From Crotalaria pallida (Eukaryota > Streptophyta > Magnoliopsida > Fabales > Fabaceae): a DNA stretch of 64,000 nt. The notes under the pieces were generated by a model. The model did no database searches and was not told where the DNA came from. It saw nothing but the letters and a program-made list of their open reading frames with translations. How positions within the stretch are numbered: position 1 is the stretch's first letter; the number at the start of each line of letters is the position of its first letter. Location: positions 55,001,001 to 55,065,000 of the forward strand of contig CM075654.1 of the NCBI GenBank assembly GCA_037953625.1, given 5' to 3'. Below are positions 44,966 through 54,136 of the stretch, piece by piece. The position numbers were made by a program, and so were the translations under genes.

Positions 44966-46759
44966 ATGGGCTCTAGCAATCAACAAGAAGGGTCTATGTC
45001 TCTTAACCGACCTCCATTCTTCAATGGTGAAGATTATTTTTATTGGAAGGTTAGGATGAGAATGTTTGTAGAAGCAATAGACACCGATATTTGGGATGCA
45101 ATTGAAAAAGGTCCTTATATTCCTAGAAGAGCGGTTAATGGTGAAGCTATTGTTATTCCTAGGACAAGTTGGAATGAAGATGATAAAAAGAAAGTTTCAT
45201 ATGATTTAAAAGCTAAAAATATCATCTTCTCCGCTTTGTCCAAAAACGAATTTCATAGGATTTCACAATGTCAATCGGCTAAAGAAATGTGGGATACCTT
45301 ACAAATTACTCATGAGGGAACTAGTGAAGTTAGAGACTCAAGATTAAATGCTTTAACTCATGAATATGAGCTCTTTCATATGTTCCCTAATGAGTCTATC
45401 TATGATATGCAAACAAGGTTCACACATATCGTTAACCAATTGATTGGCTTAGGAAAGGAATTTAGAGATGGTGAAACTATTAACAAAGTCTTGAGATGTC
45501 TTGATAGGAGATGGCAACCTAAGGTGACCGCCATCAAGGAAGATAAGGATGTAAAATCTATGGACTTGACCACCTTGTTTGGGAAGCTCCAAGAACATGA
45601 GATGGAACTATCAAGACTTCACTTAAATGAAGATTCGGACAAGAAAAAGAAGAGCATCTCTCTAAAAGCCTCAACCAAAATGTCAAAAGAGGATGAAGAT
45701 GAATCTTCAAGTGAAGGCTCCGATCGTGCTCTAAATGAGGAAGACATTAGTTTATTTGCCAAGAGGTTCAACAAATTCCTCAAAGGCAAAAAGGGTAGTT
45801 CATCATTCTCTAAGGACAAGAGACCTCAAGACAAAAGAATCAAGGATAGCAAGCCAAGAAACAAAAGCTCAAGTGAAATTGTGAAATGTCATGAGTGTGG
45901 TGGGGTAGGACACATAAGAATGGAATGTCCCACCTACTTGAGAAAGAATGAGAGGAAGACTCAAGATGGCAAGGGGAAAAGAGCTTACATTGTTTGGGAT
46001 GAACCGGAAAAGGATTCCAAGTCATCCTCAAGTAGTTCAGATGATGAGGAAGCCAAGCTATGCCTCATGGCCAAGAATGACAATGAAGCCTCCTCAAGTA
46101 GTGAAAGAAATGGCAATGAGAGTGAGGATGAGGTATCATCTAACTATTCTTACACCTCTTCTCATACTATTTCTTATGATGATTTGCTAAATGAATATAA
46201 TGAAATGCTCACTCAATTTGAAAGACTTGCTAACGTTAACAAAGAAAAAGGAAAGAAGCTTTTGGAGTATCAAAAGGAAATCAATGAATTATAAAAATCT
46301 ATTAATGATTTGAAACTCCAAAATGCATCCTTGGAACTCGCTAACTCTAGTCATGTTTATGAAAATGCAAATCAATCATATACCATCACTCATTGTGAAA
46401 AGTGTTGTGTGCTTGAAAATGAAGTTAATGATTTGAAAATCAAACTCAACACTTTTAACAAAAGTGATAGAAACCTAGATCGGTTAATTGGTTCTCTTAG
46501 ACACAATTCAAACAAAACCGGTCTAGGATATGTCCACAAGAAAAAGAAAAATAAAGTGGTTGGTTCATTCTCAAAAATTGATTTTACAAAGAAACCAACT
46601 TGCTTTTATTGTGGAAAATTTGGACATACAAAAAATAAGGGCCATATCAAAAATTTTGGAATTCAAAATGGTACTTATGTTTGGATTAAGAAGGGAGAAT
46701 CATCCATGACTAACAAAAAGGGACCCAACATAATTTGGGTACCCAAAATGAGCAAGTGA
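44966..46759 (+). pseudogene. Gag of element G, one in-frame stop
   Basis: ATG 44966 (MGSSNQQEGSMSLNRPPFF) lies 55 nt after the primer-binding site. The Gag domain (YWKVRMRMFVEAIDTDIWDA, LFGKLQEHEMELSRLHLNED), zinc knuckle CHECGGVGHIRMEC and acidic serine-rich stretch follow. TAA at 46292-46294 interrupts a coiled-coil-like region, and the same frame resumes to IWVPKMSK and TGA (46757-46759). In the second knuckle, CFYCGKFGHTKNKG, the last cysteine is glycine, whereas H keeps it. A second knuckle is typical of the lineage. The length of ~597 codons matches that of H. Confidence 0.9.
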
Positions 46760-46772
46760 TTGTGTTTTGTAG

Positions 46773-47807
46773 GTGTGCCTAAGAACCGGAAAGCAACTTT
46801 GGATACTTGATAGTGGATGTTCTAGGCACATGACGGGAGATAAGCAACACTTCATTGAGCTTACTCCTAAGGAAAAGGGATATGTCACATATGGGGACAA
46901 CAACAAAGGCAAAATACTTGGTATAGGTAAAATTGGTAATTCTTCCAACTTGGTTATTGATAATGTACTTTATGTTCAAGGATTAGAACATAATCTTTTG
47001 AGCATTAGTCAATTATGTGATATTGGTAACCATGTATTATTTACCTCTACTCATTGTCTCATAAAAAGTGACAAAGATGAATCTATCAAATTTGTTGGAA
47101 AAAGGTCTAATAACACTTACATGGTTGAATTGAATAATATCACTTCTTTAGTTTCAAAATGTTTAATTAGCAAAGAAAGTGATACTTGGTTATGGCATCG
47201 TAGGACCGCTCACATTAATGTAAATCAACTTAAGAAACTTCAATCCAAAGACTTAGTAGTTGGTTTACCAAAGCTCAATTTTCAAATTAAAGGTGATTGC
47301 ACTCCTTGCAAGAAGTGCAAACAAACTAAAAATCATTTTAGTTCCAAAAATGATGTGTCCACAACAAGACCATTGGAAATGCTTCACATGGACTTGTTTG
47401 GACCTTCTCAAGTTAAAAGCTTTGGTGGCAACTACTATGCCTTGGTGATTGTTGATGATTATTCAAGATTTACATGGACATTATTTTTAAGTGCTAAGAG
47501 TGAGGCCTACAAGTCTTTTAAACGCCATATTAAACTTGCCCAAAACCAAGTAAACCAAAAAGTGATTATTATCCAAACCGACCATGGAGGTGAATTTGAA
47601 AACTATAAATTTGATAGATTTTGTGATAAGCATGGAATTGAGAACCAATATTCGGCACCTAGGACTCCTCAACAAAATGGAGTTGTTGAGAGGAAAAATA
47701 GGGTGCTAGAGGAACTTGCTAGAACCATGTTAAATGATTCTCAAGTACCTCAATACTTTTGGGCCGATGCCGTTAATACGGCTTGTTATGTAATGAATTT
47801 TAATTAG
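46773..47807 (+). CDS. Protease and integrase of element G
   Basis: Frame differs from gag, so expression from this copy would need a frame change between 46757 and 46790. Aspartic protease motif LWILDSGCSRHMTGDK lies at the start. GAG-pre-integrase with the HHCC zinc motif includes WLWHRRTAHINVNQL and CTPCKKCKQ. The integrase core has its acidic triad in MDLFGP, IIQTDHGGEF and QQNGVVERKNRVLEE. It ends at TAG (47805-47807) where a small deletion has fused CYVMNFN to a stop; the polyprotein continues in another frame from 47812. The integrase inserts the cDNA, leaving the 5-bp duplications seen around every element here. Confidence 0.9.
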   Translation: MCLRTGKQLWILDSGCSRHMTGDKQHFIELTPKEKGYVTYGDNNKGKILGIGKIGNSSNLVIDNVLYVQGLEHNLLSISQLCDIGNHVLFTSTHCLIKSDKDESIKFVGKRSNNTYMVELNNITSLVSKCLISKESDTWLWHRRTAHINVNQLKKLQSKDLVVGLPKLNFQIKGDCTPCKKCKQTKNHFSSKNDVSTTRPLEMLHMDLFGPSQVKSFGGNYYALVIVDDYSRFTWTLFLSAKSEAYKSFKRHIKLAQNQVNQKVIIIQTDHGGEFENYKFDRFCDKHGIENQYSAPRTPQQNGVVERKNRVLEELARTMLNDSQVPQYFWADAVNTACYVMNFN

Positions 47808-47811
47808 GCCC

Positions 47812-49824
47812 ATGATAAAGAAAACCCCCTATGAGCTTTACAAAGGTAGAAAACACAATATATCCCATTTCCATGTTTTTGGATGCAAAGTGTACATTTT
47901 AAACAATGGAAAAGATCAACTTGGAAAATTTGATTCTAAATCGGATGAGGGAATATTTTTGGGTTACTCTTCTCATAGTAAAGCTTTTAGAGTTTATAAT
48001 AAACGAACTATGACTATTGAAGAATCAATTCATGTTGTTTTTAATGAGTCTTCGAAAGAAGATAGTGTTTTATGTGATGGTAGTGATGATGGACTTGAGA
48101 TTTCCAATGTTGGCAAAGAGATGGAAAAATCAAAGGATGAAGGAGAAATCAAGGATGAACTTGATCCGGCTTGGAAAATGGTGAAAGCTCACCCTATTGA
48201 CAATGTCATAGGAGACCTTTCAAAGGGAGTGTTAACTCGTAGGTCAATTCAAAATATTTGTCATTTTGTTTCCTTTGTTTCTCAAATCGAACCAAATTCA
48301 ATTAAAGATGCAATTAAGGATGAACATTGGGTTATGGCCATGCAAGAAGAACTAAATCAATTTATTAGAAATGATGTTTGGGAATTAGTGCCTATACCCG
48401 ATGATCATACCATAATTGGTTTAAAATGGATTTATAGAAATAAACTTGATGAATCCGGTTTGATTATAAGAAACAAAGCGAGACTTGTTGCCCAAGGGTA
48501 CAGCCAAGAGGAAGGTGTTGATTATGATGAGACCTTTGCTCCGGTTGCACGCCTTGAGGCAATCCGAATTTTGCTTGCCTTTGCATCAATAATGAAATTC
48601 ACTCTTTATCAAATGGATGTCAAGAGTGCTTTCTTGAATGGTTTCATAAATGAAGAAGTGTATGTTAAGCAACCACCCGGTTTTGAAAGTCATGAATTTC
48701 CAAACCATGTTTATAAATTGAAAAAGGCACTTTATGGATTAAAACAAGCTCCTAGAGCTTGGTATGATCGATTAAGCACCTTTTTATTAGAAAATGACTT
48801 TCAAAGGGGAAAGGTTGATAATACCCTATTCATCTATAAAACCAAAGAGGACATTTTGTTAGTGCAAATATATGTAGATGATATTATCTTTGGTGCCACT
48901 AACGTGTCCTTGTGTAGAAAGTTCTCTAACTTGATGAAAAAGGAATTTGAAATGTCCGTGATGGGGGAGCTCAAGTTCTTCCTAGGACTTCAAATCAAGC
49001 AAGTCAAGGAGGGGATTTTTGTGCATCAAGGAAAATATTGCAAGGAGCTCCTTGGAAAATTCGGAATGGACAAATGCAAAGAAGCATATACTCCCATGAG
49101 AACATCATGCTACCTAGACAAGGATGACAAAGGTACACCGGTTGATGTTAGTAAATATAGAGGCATGATAGGTAGTCTTCTATATCTTACCACATCTAGA
49201 CCGGATATTATGTTTAGTGTATGCATGTGTGCCCGTTTTCAAGCAAATCCTAAAGAATCACACCTATTCGTGGTTAAACATATTTTTAAATATCTTAAAG
49301 GAACAATTAACACCGGATTATGGTATCCTAGTGATGCTAGTCTTAGTTTAGTTGGTTATTCGGATTCCGACTTTGCGGGATGCAAGCTTGATCGCAAAAG
49401 CACTAGTGGTACATGCCATTTATTGGGAAGTTCACTAGTGTCATGGTTTTCTAAAAAGCAAGCTTGTGTTGCTCTTTCCACCGCCGAAGCGGAATATATC
49501 GCCGCCGGTAGTTGTTGTGCTCAACTCTTGTGGATGAAACAACAATTATCGGATTTTGGTTTAAAATTAGAAAGTGTTCCAATAAAATGCGATAACACGA
49601 GTGCCATTAACCTAACTAAGAATCCGGTGTATCACTCAAGGACTAAACACATTGAAATTAGACATCATTTCCTAAGAGATCATGTTCAAAAGGGTGATTT
49701 GACAATTGAATTTGTAAGTACCACAAATCAATTAGCGGACATTTTTACAAAACCCTTACCAAGGGATACCTTCTATCACATAAGAGGTGAACTTGGTATT
49801 TTAGATGAGTCTAGTATAAACTAA
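47812..49824 (+). CDS. Reverse transcriptase and RNase H of element G
   Basis: 670 codons continuing the polyprotein after a frameshift. Integrase C-terminal part includes HVFGCKVYIL and SDEGIFLGYSSHSKAFRVYN. The RT domain runs from WVMAMQEELNQFIRNDVWEL through KWIYRNKLDESG, RLVAQGYSQEEGVDYDETFA, MDVKSAFLNGFINEEVYVKQ, KKALYGLKQAPRAWYDRL and the catalytic IYVDDIIFGATN. RNase H follows (YSDSDFAGCKLDRKSTSG, STAEAEYIAAGSCCAQLLWM, QLADIFTKPLPRD). All catalytic motifs are intact. The family copies element RNA into DNA inside cytoplasmic virus-like particles. A functional polyprotein would need this frame joined to the preceding one. Confidence 0.93.
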   Translation: MIKKTPYELYKGRKHNISHFHVFGCKVYILNNGKDQLGKFDSKSDEGIFLGYSSHSKAFRVYNKRTMTIEESIHVVFNESSKEDSVLCDGSDDGLEISNVGKEMEKSKDEGEIKDELDPAWKMVKAHPIDNVIGDLSKGVLTRRSIQNICHFVSFVSQIEPNSIKDAIKDEHWVMAMQEELNQFIRNDVWELVPIPDDHTIIGLKWIYRNKLDESGLIIRNKARLVAQGYSQEEGVDYDETFAPVARLEAIRILLAFASIMKFTLYQMDVKSAFLNGFINEEVYVKQPPGFESHEFPNHVYKLKKALYGLKQAPRAWYDRLSTFLLENDFQRGKVDNTLFIYKTKEDILLVQIYVDDIIFGATNVSLCRKFSNLMKKEFEMSVMGELKFFLGLQIKQVKEGIFVHQGKYCKELLGKFGMDKCKEAYTPMRTSCYLDKDDKGTPVDVSKYRGMIGSLLYLTTSRPDIMFSVCMCARFQANPKESHLFVVKHIFKYLKGTINTGLWYPSDASLSLVGYSDSDFAGCKLDRKSTSGTCHLLGSSLVSWFSKKQACVALSTAEAEYIAAGSCCAQLLWMKQQLSDFGLKLESVPIKCDNTSAINLTKNPVYHSRTKHIEIRHHFLRDHVQKGDLTIEFVSTTNQLADIFTKPLPRDTFYHIRGELGILDESSIN

Positions 49825-50619
49825 TTGATTTGTGCCATTTGAAAATCACCAAATGTGTCTAAATTTAATGTGTAGTGATACTTGATTGAAATTGCCTTGA
49901 GAGCTTATAAATTTATGTTCTAACTGTGTGTGATTATGTTTCCTATCTTTAGTTTTCATTAAATGCGTTTAATTTTGTGTTTTTGAGTGTTAAAACTGTG
50001 TTTTTATGCATAACTGATAAAAAGACTCGAGTGTTCCTAAAATCACTCGAATAATTTTAATTCAAAATTAAATCAGTATTAATTGAAAAAGTTTTTGAGC
50101 AGGTCTGATGGAAAATACTCGAGTGTTTTCTAAATCACTCGAGTGTTTTGAGTCTAGGGAAAAATCAAGCTTTCGGCCGACACTCGAGTGAATCCCATTT
50201 CACTCGAGTGAATCGCAGTTTTCTGAAAATCCAACTTTCGGCCAACACGCGAGTGAATTCAAATTCACGCGAGTGTTTTTCAGGTTTTCTGAAAAACACG
50301 CGAGTGTTTTCAAATTCACTCGAGTGTTTTCATCAGATTTAATCTGAAGCTGCTGCGATTTTGCCCAGAACTGCTCGAACCCTACTCTTTCCTTGCATGC
50401 GTTTTCTCTGTTCTCTCACCTCTTTCATCACATATTTCACCCAAAATCAATATTTCTTTCATATTTCAACAAGATTTCATCCTCTAAACTCATTCCCATC
50501 CTTATTTCACATCAAATCCACATTTTTCACCATCAAATTCATCATTCCCTTTCCAAAACCCTAACTCCCCAAAACCCCAAATTCTCAAAATTTCTTCTAG
50601 TTTTCAATTGTAAGTGCAA
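49825..50619 (+). other. Element G spacer between pol and extra ORF
   Basis: Non-coding. Has a third CACTCGAGTG/CACGCGAGTG cluster (50020-50335), which repeats words from the LTR (CAGGTTTTCTGAAAAACACGCG). Just before the ORF a pyrimidine-rich stretch ends TTTCTTCTAG (50591-50600), a possible splice acceptor for a subgenomic mRNA. Confidence 0.65.
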
Positions 50620-51996
50620 ATGGCTTCATCATCGGACATCAGAAGAAAAGGGAAAAAGCCTAGAATGGAGGAACCCATTGAAGAGGAGGAGGATGATTTC
50701 TACCAAAGAGCTAATTGCATTGAGAGGGAGAGAAAGTTTGCTTCCAACGATTATGCTACTCAAACATGGGTAAGTGAAGCTTATCTCAATAGTAGAGGAT
50801 TCCCTTTTGTCAATGCCCTCAAAACTCAAAAGCTTATGGGTTTCATATCGTTTAGTGGCCCTATTTACATTAGGCTAGTTAGACAATTTTATGCGAACTT
50901 TAGGCAAAATGGGAATTCATATGAGACCTCCGTGTTAGGAAAACGTTTTGAGGTTACCCCCAAGGCTTTATTCCAAGTCTTTGGGATTTCACGATCGGGC
51001 GAAGGAACATCAAAAGGCGATGTTGACCATATTTTCCGTAACTTACTCCGCCCCGATCGTGCATATCTCAAGGGCGAGAAGAAGGCAAACCACATGACCG
51101 CCAACAATAGAGTCCTCCACTATATCATTAGCCATATTTTGTTGCCCCAAACTTCTCCAAATTACTCCCGCCCCATTCAAATTGAACTTAGAGCTATGGA
51201 TGCCATTTTAAATGGTAATGTTTTGAATTGGACTTCCATTATCCTTGCTAAGATGAAACAAGACTCCGACTCCAAACCTAAGCAACACCTCCCTTACCCA
51301 ATGCATGTGTGCAGACTCCTTCAACATTTTGAGGTTCAAATTCCAGAAATAGAGTTTGTCGTTCGTCTACCTGCAAAAATCCATGCCTTTTCTGACATCT
51401 CTTTGGGTAAGATGGACATCGAATACTACGGTAATCGATGTTTATATTTTGATGAGGCAGCTGCTCTGAGGGGTCAGGGCAATGTTCAGCAGGCTGCAAA
51501 TCAGCTGGGCGTTGACCCTCAACAGCTAGAGGAGGAGCAGGCCACTTTTGATCAGCAGGCCGGAGGGAGTGGTAGTGTACCCCAGGATGACCCTACTGAT
51601 GGAATTAATTTTGATATGCCGGGGTCCTGGAACTCCCAATTTGCAGATCACAGGGTATATATGGATGAGAGAATGGACGGTTTTGATGGGAAGTTTGCCT
51701 CATTGGGTCATCAGGCTGAGGAGTATAGGAACTTTATGACTGGTCGGGTTGATAGGATTGATGGGCTCTTGGATGCTATTGACAATCAACTTCAAGAGCA
51801 GCGTGCAACTATGTTTGATATGAGGACTCATATGGACATCCAGCACTCAGCTCTTCATGGTAGGCTTGATGCCCATTCGGCTAGTATGGATGCTAGCTTT
51901 GGACATGTGCGCTCCGATCTCAGTCAGATTCTGTCAGCTCTTGGGAGACTTCAGCCCTATCCCCGCGATGATGATCAGCAGCCACCTTCTGCCTGA
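50620..51996 (+). CDS. Extra ORF of element G in the env-like position (putative plant transposon protein domain)
   Basis: 458 codons from ATG 50620 (MASSSDIRRKGKKPRMEEPI) to TGA, intact. A basic N-terminus (RRKGKK, a possible nuclear signal) is followed by an acidic patch. The central ~220 residues (ERERKFASNDYATQTWVSEA, LYRNLLRP-like IFRNLLRPDR, NNRVLHYIISHILLP, MDAILNGNVLNWTSIILAKM) resemble the domain annotated as 'putative plant transposon protein' in many plant retroelements. The C-terminal ~150 residues are glutamine-rich then heptad-like (YMDERMDGFDGKFASLGHQA, GRVDRIDGLLDAIDNQLQEQ), suggesting a coiled coil. I see no signal peptide and no membrane segment, so an envelope role is not supported. 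Function is unknown; I would describe it as a lineage-specific accessory protein. Confidence 0.78.
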   Translation: MASSSDIRRKGKKPRMEEPIEEEEDDFYQRANCIERERKFASNDYATQTWVSEAYLNSRGFPFVNALKTQKLMGFISFSGPIYIRLVRQFYANFRQNGNSYETSVLGKRFEVTPKALFQVFGISRSGEGTSKGDVDHIFRNLLRPDRAYLKGEKKANHMTANNRVLHYIISHILLPQTSPNYSRPIQIELRAMDAILNGNVLNWTSIILAKMKQDSDSKPKQHLPYPMHVCRLLQHFEVQIPEIEFVVRLPAKIHAFSDISLGKMDIEYYGNRCLYFDEAAALRGQGNVQQAANQLGVDPQQLEEEQATFDQQAGGSGSVPQDDPTDGINFDMPGSWNSQFADHRVYMDERMDGFDGKFASLGHQAEEYRNFMTGRVDRIDGLLDAIDNQLQEQRATMFDMRTHMDIQHSALHGRLDAHSASMDASFGHVRSDLSQILSALGRLQPYPRDDDQQPPSA

Positions 51997-52562
51997 GTCC
52001 TGATGCTCCTTTGCACTTCTTATTTTTTTATGACTATGTCTTTATTTTTAGCTATGTTGAACTTTTTGAGTATTTTGTTGTTTTTGGAGTTGGGTGTACC
52101 TTGATTAAAACTCATGTTTTATGGTCTATTTATGGTGTGTTGGAATGATGGATTTATGACATTTATGCATTAATCATGTTTTCTTCATAGTTTTCATGTT
52201 CTTTAAAGTGTCTTTATTGCTTCATAGTCATATTTTGCTTCTTATTTACTCTTAAAGGGAAAGTTTTCCTATTGGTATCCTTCATTTTCCACCTTGTTTC
52301 CTATTGGTATCTTTTTGATCATGACAAAAAGGGGGAGAAAGGAGATTAAAGAGAAAGAGCATTTTTTTTCCGCTTTCTTGCTTACACTCTGATGATATAT
52401 GCTCTTGCTCTGATACCAATGAGCACTTGATTATGTTTATTATTGTATTACGTTGTGCTTGGCATTTTCTGGATTGTACAGGTTAAAAAGGTTCCTAGAT
52501 TGAGGGGGAGCTCTCAAGTGCTAGAGGTTTAATTATTTTATCATCATCAAAAAGGGGGAGAT
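51997..52562 (+). other. Element G 3' untranslated region with polypurine tracts
   Basis: Three polypurine-like words: ACAAAAAGGGGGAGAAAGGAG (about 52324), TTGAGGGGGAGC (about 52500) and CAAAAAGGGGGAGA (52548-52561) directly before the LTR. TCTGATACCAATGAGC near 52408 recalls the complement of a primer-binding site but is not adjacent to an LTR. Confidence 0.75.
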
Positions 52563-54131
52563 TGTAAAATCAAGTCTCCGATTAAGGCGGATTAATTTTG
52601 ATGATGACAATGTAATTAACTTATGGACTTAAAGTGAAGAATGCAAGCCCAACATTAAAGAAGATCAAGTGCTTAGTTATTTATTCATTCTCATTTAATT
52701 TTGATGTATTTTATTTTATTTATGAGAGTGGGTAGTTTAGGTTTTTATTCTCACATAAGGTCGAACAATAACTATGCATGAAAGGTTGAGATTAAAACCA
52801 ATTAAACTTGAGAAGAGAATTGAAAACAATGTTAGAAAAACTTAATTTTTCCAACATTGAGCAATTCACTCGAGTGATTCTCAATTCACTCGAGTGATTT
52901 ATGAATTTTCAGTAATATAGCCGTTGGATAAAGTAAAAAGGCAACACTATCAGAGTTGACCAAAAACACTCGAGTGTTTTCAAACAGACTCGAGTGATTT
53001 AGGTCTGTCAGCAAATTTTTTAAACGTTAGAAGAGGACAAAAAGGGAGAATGACTTGGTTTTTCCTTCCCTTTTGTCCCCTTACTTATATTCTGAAGAGT
53101 TGACCTCATTTGGAACAACAAGCTTACAATCCTTCATTGATTTCATTCTCTCTTAAGTGTTAAAAATCATTTCTCTCTCTAAACTCAACTAAGCATTCAT
53201 CTTTATTATTTGTCTTAGTGAGTTAAGAGAGTGTGCTTCATTTGTAAGAGAATTATTTGTTGTAAAATTCTCAAACACTCAAACACATTAGCTTGTTTAG
53301 AAAATCTTGGTGAGGTATCCAAGTACTTGGTGAGGTATCCAAGTTTCTCAAGCCTTGACAGGTTCTCAAGCACAAAGACTAAGAGGATTCTTAGCTTGGT
53401 GGGCTCTTGGAGGTTCCAAGGAGCTTAAGAAGAAAGGACTCTTCATCACCAAATCAAGTTGGGGTAGAAATTTCAAGAGTTTGGTACACTCTTGAAAAGG
53501 GTTAGGATTGAGTGAGGAATCTCAATTTATCCTTGTAATTTCTAACAATTTGATCACTAGTAGAAACTCCTAAGTTGATTAGGGGGACTGGATTAGCACT
53601 CTAGATTGAGTGTGAACCAGGATAAAATTGGTGTTGTCTCTCTCTTTTATAGCTTTCTTAGTTTTCAAGTAAAACCAAACCCTAAGTTCTCTAGAAAGGG
53701 GCTTTTATAATTCCAGTAGCAATTGGTTGCAATTAACTTGTTTTCAACTTGTTTTAACTTAGTTTAATTGCCCTCTACTTTGATTTATATCTGCCCTGGA
53801 TTAGTCTTTAAGAAATTGAATCATTTTGCTAAATTTCTCTGAAACTGCTCCTTTCTGTTCTGCATAAAACACTCGAGTGTTTTTCTATTCACTCGAGTAT
53901 TTCGTAGCATTTCACTCGAGTGTTCTTCATTTTCACGCGAGTGTTTTTCAGGTTTTCTGAAAAACACGCGAGTGTTTTTAAATTCACTCGAGTAAATTGC
54001 CCAGTTTCAGAAAAACAAGCTTTTGATCAATTATCTTTTAATTGCACCGAAAATTAGTCACTGTTGCTTCCGTATTACTATTCCCCCCCCCCCCTCTAGT
54101 AATTGCTAAGCCCGCTTGTTGGTTTCCAACA
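52563..54131 (+). repeat. Element G 3' LTR
   Basis: Near-identical to 43326-44896, differing by a handful of bases and by the C-run length (54083-54094). Palindrome clusters at 52863-53002 and 53871-53997. Confidence 0.93.
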
Positions 54132-54136
54132 TTTCG

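Larger units (their letters stand above)
43326..54131 (+). mobile_element. Element G: near-complete copia (SIRE/Maximus-type) retrotransposon with extra ORF
   Basis: TSD TTTCG (43321-43325 and 54132-54136). The 5' LTR is 43326-44896 (1571 bp) and the 3' LTR 52563-54131 (1569 bp), almost identical, so it is a young insertion. Primer-binding site, gag, protease, integrase, RT and RNase H are in copia order, followed by a 458-codon ORF before the polypurine tract, which is the SIRE-type layout. Total 10.8 kb. One nonsense codon in gag and frame changes before protease and before RT make this copy probably defective. Confidence 0.95.

Noticed and set aside
52390..52420. Possible second primer-binding site in element G (CTCTGATACCAATGAGC)
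   Set aside because: Wrong strand and not next to an LTR; probably a chance or relic match.
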